Positions 58,640 to 64,000 of a stretch of DNA of 64,000 nt are shown here, in pieces; the stretch's first letter is position 1, and every line of letters starts with the position of its first letter. This stretch comes from Spirometra erinaceieuropaei. Taxonomy: Eukaryota; Platyhelminthes; Cestoda; Diphyllobothriidea; Diphyllobothriidae. The notes under the pieces were generated by a model that was not told where the DNA came from, searched no databases, and saw nothing but the letters and a program-made list of their open reading frames with translations. The stretch is from positions 261,764 to 325,763 of the forward strand of contig CACRXP010000392.1 in NCBI GenBank assembly GCA_902702965.1, read 5' to 3'. The translations under genes were made by a program, and so were the position numbers.

Positions 58640-59290
58640 TCAACAGTAGTTTATTTTCTAGTATTTATGCAGTGATTTACAAGTGTTTTGAAGCTCTTGA
58701 TATGAACCCTATCAAAAGACAGATTTTGCCAGCTGAACAACAAGAGCGTGTTAGGGTAAAAACTGTTTTCAGGAAATATTGTCAAATCTCTATGAAAAAA
58801 ATTGGGCCAACCATCGTGGAGATCAATTGGCTCCCTATAGTTCACAAAACCGATGTTCCACTGCGATCGATAATAGTGTCAATCAGTGTACCCTACTACA
58901 AGACTTCTCAGTTGCTTTTAACCAATTCCATTCAATTACAAGGAATTGCAGGCTTTAACTGACAACCCTTTAGAGTCCCTAAACAAACGCGAGGACTCAC
59001 AATCGCCGCAGATAAAATAATGATATCCCTCGGTGCCGTCTTTCTGTTGACGCACCTACCGCTAGATTTGTCAGGACAATACATAGAACAACTGATCTAG
59101 GCAGGGACGTTGCAGCTGCTTCTCTGGTTGGAACTCCAGACTTTTTTCCAGAAACGAATTTTCAAATCGACTATGAATGCTACCAACAACCGGAGGAAAC
59201 CCGTTATGGAGTCACCTATCCTTGACTTTCTTCGGGGGATCAAAATGCATCAATTAGCAGTAGCGAATGCTTTATATAAATAACGCATTT
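58640..59290 (+). mobile_element. Penelope-like element, RT fragment, heavily decayed
   Basis: The plus strand reads FEALDMNPIKRQILPAEQQE, then INWLPIVHKTDVPLRSIIVS followed by ISVPYYKTSQLL. The last two match the Penelope RT block G-L-P-K-x-H-K-x-x-x-P-L-R-P-I-V-S-x-I. After 58962 in other frames come DKIMISLGAVFLLTHLP (the D-E-x-M-V-S-F-D-V catalytic block, with its second Asp lost) and a corrupted Y-E-Q-x-x-G-T-P block (59190-59230). The endonuclease is absent. This is older than the copies at 0.9 and 41.5 kb. Confidence 0.7.
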
Positions 59291-59445
59291 CATTTGTTAA
59301 CACTAATCAGGTGAAAACGCTCATAAACACTATTAACTAGACATTTTCATGAACTGAATTTGCTCTCGAAAGGCGAATTGACAAAAGTCCATATTCCTGG
59401 ATTTTCCGAGATAGTGAAAGGCTGATAAAAGATTGAACACAGCAT

Positions 59446-59718
59446 TTATTGAAAAACATTCTTTCGGAACTCAATCTGCACACTGCGAACAACCATCCTA
59501 TCCCTCAAATGAGAATATCGTTCGCAGGTTATCTTGTCAAGCAGCAACCCACTGTTCTGAGGTGAAAGTTTTAGAACAGAAATAAGCATTCTGTTCAAAG
59601 CCCTTTCTCGGAAAAGAACCCAAAAGATTTGTAAGTCGACGCACGAGGTAACAGGAGGCAAAAGCAAAGTGAGTAGGCAATTCCAGCCAAAGCTCAAACA
59701 GACGACTACACTATCCAC
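59446..59718 (-). pseudogene. Possible ABCC transporter NBD remnant
   Basis: The minus frame reads LISVLKLSPQNSGLLLDKIT, then CERYSHLRDRMVVRSVQ. This resembles the stretch after Walker A in the second nucleotide-binding domain of ABCC transporters: L-R-L-x-P-x-x-S-G-x-I-x-x-D-G-I-(D/T), then L-H-D-L-R-S-R-(M/L)-x-x-I-P-Q. The Walker A lysine-serine (GKS) and the P-Q of the Q-loop are not seen and a stop follows shortly. It is either a decayed pseudogene or a poor exon reading. Moderate resemblance only. Confidence 0.35.
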
Positions 59719-60123
59719 TCAGCTTGCATGCAATAAGGATGCGATAGGTTTGTTTAGATAAGAGAGAAGTTGTCCACAAAAGTCTATGCAATGCCTGTGG
59801 CTGAACTGGAAAATATAGCCTTGTTCATACACGTGGACATCAGTTGTTAGTGAAGAAAAGAGACCATTTGTCCCAAGTCACTATGGATACTGGACACACC
59901 CTTTGCTTGGTACAAAACTCACACTGCCAGCATGCACCTATGTAAGAAAGACCGCGAGTTTCTCAGGGCAATATACTTGGATGAATCATGCTGCAACCGG
60001 CGCATTGGGTTTGAGGCCGTAACCCTCAGTCTCAAAGAGAAGTGAAAGTGATGGTCTATGAGTCTTACTGGAAGACATCGTGCAAGGACCGCCGTTTGAC
60101 CCGAACCCCCGTCGGCTCAAATG

Positions 60124-60606
60124 TTAAAAATTATTGATTCTTAGCACATTTGAAAATTCGGCCTTTTTGTAAATTTGCTGTATACCCGACGCCAACCAGG
60201 AAAGCCAGAGCCAAAAATTCCGGAATAAATAATTTTTCCTCTCAAGGGACTTGGACGATTTCAATATAAGGCCTTCGAAAAATGATTCTGAACTGTACTT
60301 CTCACTAACATCCTTTGCATCATCACTAGAGCGATTTTTTTTATTTGAAACATTATCCAAACTTTCTGTCAATATATTTTCAGCTTCGGCTTTACTGCGG
60401 GTAAACGTGTCGTTACTGTAGTTATTCTCCACGACATCTTTCCACATATAGCGTCTTGGAGTTTGACACTTGGTCCCAGGTGACAGGGCTAGAATAATAA
60501 TTTCCATTTTTGGCTCATTATAGCCGATTGCGGATATGCGCTTTGTTATAAGTTCATGCTTTCTTATTATAATCCACACTATATCAACTTTGTTAGAACC
60601 CGTCAA
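60124..60606 (-). CDS. 160-codon open frame, unidentified; possible transporter N-terminal exon
   Basis: The minus frame is open from about 60606 to TAA at 60124-60126 in AT-rich DNA, where long ORFs are unlikely by chance. It has no ATG at its upstream end (TTG is the first possible start), so an internal exon or pseudogene is plausible. The middle is polar and acidic. The end (SLERKNYLFRNFWLWLSWLA, GIQQIYKKAEFSNVLRI) faintly recalls the first membrane segment of ABCC transporters (F-F-x-W-L-x-P-x-x-x-x-G-Y-K-R-x-L-E). The ABCC-like remnant downstream at 59446-59718 in the same direction makes this worth noting. I cannot confirm it. Confidence 0.3.
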   Translation of the reverse strand: MTGSNKVDIVWIIIRKHELITKRISAIGYNEPKMEIIILALSPGTKCQTPRRYMWKDVVENNYSNDTFTRSKAEAENILTESLDNVSNKKNRSSDDAKDVSEKYSSESFFEGLILKSSKSLERKNYLFRNFWLWLSWLASGIQQIYKKAEFSNVLRINNF

Positions 60607-61210
60607 ACAGAAATTGGATTAATTCTGTTATTTGCAGGGTAAGGCGGCCGCGGTTTTTGATTCAAACCTAAAACTTTCACTTCCGCTTGCTTTCTATATT
60701 TTTGATATATGCATATGCGTAGAGATTGGAGTTCCACATATTATATCGTGTTCATCATCTCCTGCAGATGTAGAAGAGGGGGAGATTTCATAGACCAGAT
60801 TGAATTTGAACTGGCGTTTCGGAGACTTCGTTGATGCATCTAAAATACGATTACCCTTCATATTGACCTTGTCCCATAAATGTTCATTCCTTACTTTTCA
60901 ATAGAACCTCGTTAATTTAAAAATTAACAAGTTTCAAGTTGCTAAAAGCTACCTACATTATTAAAAAACAAGCTTTTAGACAACAATTATGAGACGTACA
61001 AGAAAGAAAAAGCCACAACTCAAAAACCAGTTGGTGAGGCCGAGAGTAAGTAGCCTTTAAAGAGAGCATCTGCTTTGCTCTTTATATCAGCACAATTTAC
61101 TTGTTTTTGAAGATATCCAATCGGTATAGAAGAATCGGGAAGTTCTTCGATTCATCTCGACAGTGCAATGTAAATAAAATTTTGAAAGGCTAGCATGGAA
61201 TGAGGTCCAC

Positions 61211-61216
61211 TTTATT
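61211..61216 (-). promoter_or_regulatory. Candidate poly(A) signal of the Na+/H+ exchanger
   Basis: AATAAA on the minus strand, about 180 bases after the stop codon. It is the first such hexamer downstream that I can see. Confidence 0.45.
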
Positions 61217-61393
61217 CGTAGCATGTTATTTTGATACGAACAGTATAGGCAAGCAATGACAAACTTCACGAAAAAATGGCACATACACATTTGAACAGGT
61301 GAGTGTTTTACGAAGAAAACATCGACGCAAAACATCCATCCATCAAGGCTAATTACTCTCTGTTTGAGTAACAATGGAAAATGTTCTCAAAAT

Positions 61394-63472
61394 TCAGTTA
61401 AAGCTTGGATAATCTTTCTTTGGGTACTGATTACTGCAGAATTTCAAGATATTCCTATCCTCCTGCACAGCTTCATCCATCTTCCGAAGTTCTTTCTTTC
61501 CCTCTTCGTCCTCCTTCAGTTGGATACATACAGACTTTCGTCGCATCATTCCGAAGAATGTGTTCTCAAAATCTTCTTGGTCTTTCCAAGTGGGTGAAAT
61601 GCTAGCTCTCCTCCCACCAGTCCGCTGAAGAACTTCCCTGTCCAGATCCTCCTGTGACCGGGAAGGTAGCATCTCTCCGCCCAGACTCCAGCCGGACTGC
61701 TGGACACCGTCAGTTTTAGCAAACATGCCTGGGGACGATTCGCTGGCACTCAAATACTGACGAACTAATGGTTGTGCCAAATCGGTCAGGTAAAGCGACG
61801 ACTTCTTCGGACAGATTGTCGCATAATGCAGCTTCAAGGCAATTTTTTCATGAACTTTGACAATCTTCTCATCATGGCTAACCGGGTCCCTTTGGAGCAA
61901 GCGCCGAATAAAACTGTCATCAATTCGTGTGACGAAGGCTCGCAAGCGATTACGGCCCTTGGAGCCCACAACACCCTCCACACCAACGAGTGCATGGTCT
62001 ACTACCTGGTCCAGAGAGATCGCAAAGAGGCTGAGATTCCGACCCGGGTACAATTTAACATGTAGCAAACGTACAATAGGTTTCATCGTCATTCCCAACA
62101 AACCCACTGTCACAAGGATAACAAAGAGAGTGCCTGTTACGATAATACGTTTCACCTCCAATCCTTGGATGCCCAATTTCTGTTCGTCAACAAGAAGGGC
62201 CAGTGACAGACAAACTGCACCCCGGAGACCACCGTAAATGAGGACGAACTGCTCCCGAAAGGAGATGCTCATGTCATTGATGCGAAAAATGTTGATCAAC
62301 CAACTGAGCAGTAGGACAACGAGGGTTCGCGCCACCACGCAGATAGCAATTCCCCACAAACAAAAGCCGCTGCTCCAATGCAAATCCGAGACAAATAAAC
62401 TAATTCCAATGAGGAAGAATATGAGGCTCTCACAGACTTCGGCTATTTGTTTTACTATCTGACGCAGTGCAATCCGGGAATCATTGGAAATGTTGTTGAA
62501 TGCATAGGCAGCCTGAACAAGGCCACAGCCAACCATAGCAATAAGACCAGACCAGCCGAGACAGTCTCCCAAAATGTAGGAAAGATAAGCTAGGAGTATG
62601 AGGAGTAAGGCAGAAAATTCAGACTTGAAGCGAGTTAGAATACTGGAAATGACGCCGAAAGCGACTCCTACACCCAGTCCACCAAGACTGATTGTGAAGA
62701 AGGATGCAAAGCCGTTGCCAACATCGACACTAGAGACGGAATCACTATTTATGAATTCTTTCATTATGCTGTAGAGGACAATTGTCACGGCGTCGTTGAG
62801 AAGAGACTCACCGAAGACCATGTGATAGAGACCAAGATTGACACCGGTCTCTTGGAAAATTTCTAACACTGCAACCGGATCTACAGCGACAATCATCGAG
62901 GCAAAGAGGAAGTAACTATTGATTGTGATTTCTGGAATGTCGGGTTCCATCGCACCGGCCACATCCAGGCCGAACATTATCCCTCCAATGAGGAGAAAAC
63001 TGAGAACTGTTCCTAGTACAGCGTAAATAAGTATGCTTCCAAGGTAGTCGACGAATGTTCGATTGTAGAGAGCGTAGGACGAATCGAGAACTGCTGGAGG
63101 AAGCAGAAATTTGAAAAAGTAGGTCGGTGTAAGCTGCCAGACGGTATTACGAAAAGCATTCTTTTTGCCTGAAAATTTGATGGCTCCAAATATGACACCA
63201 ACGACGATCAGAGTGATGGACTGAGGAACATAGTCCGGGAGGCGGGGCACTTTGGGATAGAAGGTCCGGAAGAGACAAATGGAGATGAGAAGGAGGAGTA
63301 TATCGAAGTATATTTCGAGGCCCTTATAATGCCACTCCACGAGGTTCACTTGAGGTACGATGACGTGTGAATCGTTGGTCTGACCGTGACTCCCACCAGT
63401 CCCACTCCCCACGGCACCCCACCCGGACGAAAAGGAGGAAAAAACGAAGAAACAGCCGCCTATTAGGAGCAT
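61394..63472 (-). CDS. SLC9A: Na+/H+ exchanger, SLC9A (NHE) family, complete
   Basis: A 692-residue membrane protein exchanging Na+ for H+. The start is fixed by an in-frame TAG (63482-63484) four codons upstream of the ATG. Residues 1-20 look like a signal peptide, followed by about 12 membrane helices to residue ~470. Family motifs: FFKFLLPPAVLDSSY (119-133), AVDPVAVLEIF (196-206), VFGESLLNDAVTIVLY (219-234, with the acidic transport residues E222 and D227) and YGGLRGAVCLSLALLVD (413-429). The cytosolic tail begins with the DHALVGVEGVVG segment (492-503) seen in NHE1-5. It later has two basophilic sites, RRAS (621-624) and RRKS (644-647), that kinases of the PKA type could use. N33 and N137 are N-glycosylation sequons. 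The motifs favour the plasma-membrane NHE1-5 branch. The coding region has no introns, unusual for this family. Plus-strand ORFs over it are shadows. Confidence 0.95.
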   Translation of the reverse strand: MLLIGGCFFVFSSFSSGWGAVGSGTGGSHGQTNDSHVIVPQVNLVEWHYKGLEIYFDILLLLISICLFRTFYPKVPRLPDYVPQSITLIVVGVIFGAIKFSGKKNAFRNTVWQLTPTYFFKFLLPPAVLDSSYALYNRTFVDYLGSILIYAVLGTVLSFLLIGGIMFGLDVAGAMEPDIPEITINSYFLFASMIVAVDPVAVLEIFQETGVNLGLYHMVFGESLLNDAVTIVLYSIMKEFINSDSVSSVDVGNGFASFFTISLGGLGVGVAFGVISSILTRFKSEFSALLLILLAYLSYILGDCLGWSGLIAMVGCGLVQAAYAFNNISNDSRIALRQIVKQIAEVCESLIFFLIGISLFVSDLHWSSGFCLWGIAICVVARTLVVLLLSWLINIFRINDMSISFREQFVLIYGGLRGAVCLSLALLVDEQKLGIQGLEVKRIIVTGTLFVILVTVGLLGMTMKPIVRLLHVKLYPGRNLSLFAISLDQVVDHALVGVEGVVGSKGRNRLRAFVTRIDDSFIRRLLQRDPVSHDEKIVKVHEKIALKLHYATICPKKSSLYLTDLAQPLVRQYLSASESSPGMFAKTDGVQQSGWSLGGEMLPSRSQEDLDREVLQRTGGRRASISPTWKDQEDFENTFFGMMRRKSVCIQLKEDEEGKKELRKMDEAVQEDRNILKFCSNQYPKKDYPSFN

Positions 63473-63484
63473 GAGAAACAGCTA

Positions 63485-64000
63485 AGAATCAATTTAACCA
63501 TCCTATTTAGCGCAACCGGTGCGAAATTTAGATGATCGTGATTGGTTGTCGTTGTGGCCACCCAATTTGTGTCGTTCACTTTTCTTCTAGGAGTAATGCA
63601 CCCAGAGTTAACGGCATAAATTAGCCAATCATGGGAAGAGATCCAGATATACAAAAATTCGATCATAATTTGACCAAATATGGTACCACAGATAATATGC
63701 TACCACTTACGCTAACTGCATACCTGAAGAGATAGCTTTAAATCATTTTATCGGTTGTGTCGCATGACTATTTTTCAGCAACACTTCTCAACTAATGATT
63801 GCCCGTGTTGTCTGCAATTTCAAAATTAAGCGGAAGCCACGTATGTCCCCCCGTCATCTGGAAAGATCAGTGAACGCTGTTCCCACATGACCTTGGATAA
63901 CCAGGCGTCCCCAGGATACCGGCGATAAATTAAAGCTTTGCACATCTATTAAAGCATCTCGGGGATTCACGCGCCAAGCAATGGAACTATGAACGTTTTT
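63485..64000. other. Upstream region of the exchanger gene
   Basis: AT-rich, with no exon or repeat recognised. It would hold the promoter and 5' UTR of the minus-strand exchanger. I see no clear TATA box in a defensible position. Confidence 0.35.

Noticed and set aside
61364..62462. Plus-strand ORFs of 66-126 codons
   Set aside because: All are antisense shadows of the Na+/H+ exchanger coding region.
1..64000. CRISPR array, prokaryotic operon or phage system
   Set aside because: No regularly spaced short repeats with unique spacers, no operon-like gene packing, and all recognised genes are eukaryotic.

Overview
The window looks like nuclear DNA of a parasitic flatworm, most likely a cestode of the Spirometra/Schistocephalus kind, with a trematode as the alternative. 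The reasons are short intron-split exons of animal genes, AATAAA poly(A) signals, tRNA-derived SINEs, Penelope-like elements with GIY-YIG endonucleases, and several decayed LINE families, one ending in C2H2 zinc fingers. That combination is one I associate with flatworm genomes. There are no bacterial operons, rRNA genes or CRISPR arrays. The species is an inference.

Three host genes can be recognised. On the + strand, two certain exons of PIGF (GPI-anchor synthesis) lie about 9 kb apart (21801-21874 and 30775-31027), with the intervening sequence filled by LINE debris. Also on +, four exons with matching phases of a METTL25B/RRNAD1-type methyltransferase-like gene run from 36867 to 43991, and a Penelope-like element sits antisense in the third intron. 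On the - strand, 61394-63472 is a complete 692-codon Na+/H+ exchanger (SLC9 family) in one uninterrupted ORF. Weaker host candidates are a signal-peptide first exon (5710-5842), an unidentified terminal exon (47738-48040) and two minus-strand pieces that may be ABCC transporter remains (59446-60606).

Layout: 0.2-0.4 kb degenerate telomere-like repeat; 0.8-1.7 kb Penelope 3' half (+); 2.2-4.3 kb LINE (-); 4.47-5.1 kb tandem SINE copies; 5.7 kb candidate first exon; 6.2 kb tRNA-like SINE; 7.4-9.3 kb LINE ORF1/EN (-); 11.5-12.2 kb LINE C-terminus (-); 12.6-13.0 kb SINE palindrome; 13.5-20.8 kb one LINE family (+), split by a second LINE 3' end that carries a 163-bp minisatellite; 21.8-31.0 kb PIGF with nested LINEs in its intron; 32.4-35.6 kb two more LINE pieces (-); 36.9-44.0 kb METTL25B-like gene; 44-53 kb largely unassigned; 53-57 kb zinc-finger LINE (+); 58.6-59.3 kb Penelope RT fragment (+); 59.4-63.5 kb transporter genes (-).

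Almost every transposon copy is broken by stops, frameshifts or internal deletions, so the window reads as host exons scattered in a graveyard of retroelements. All family assignments come from motif recognition by eye. No database search was run.
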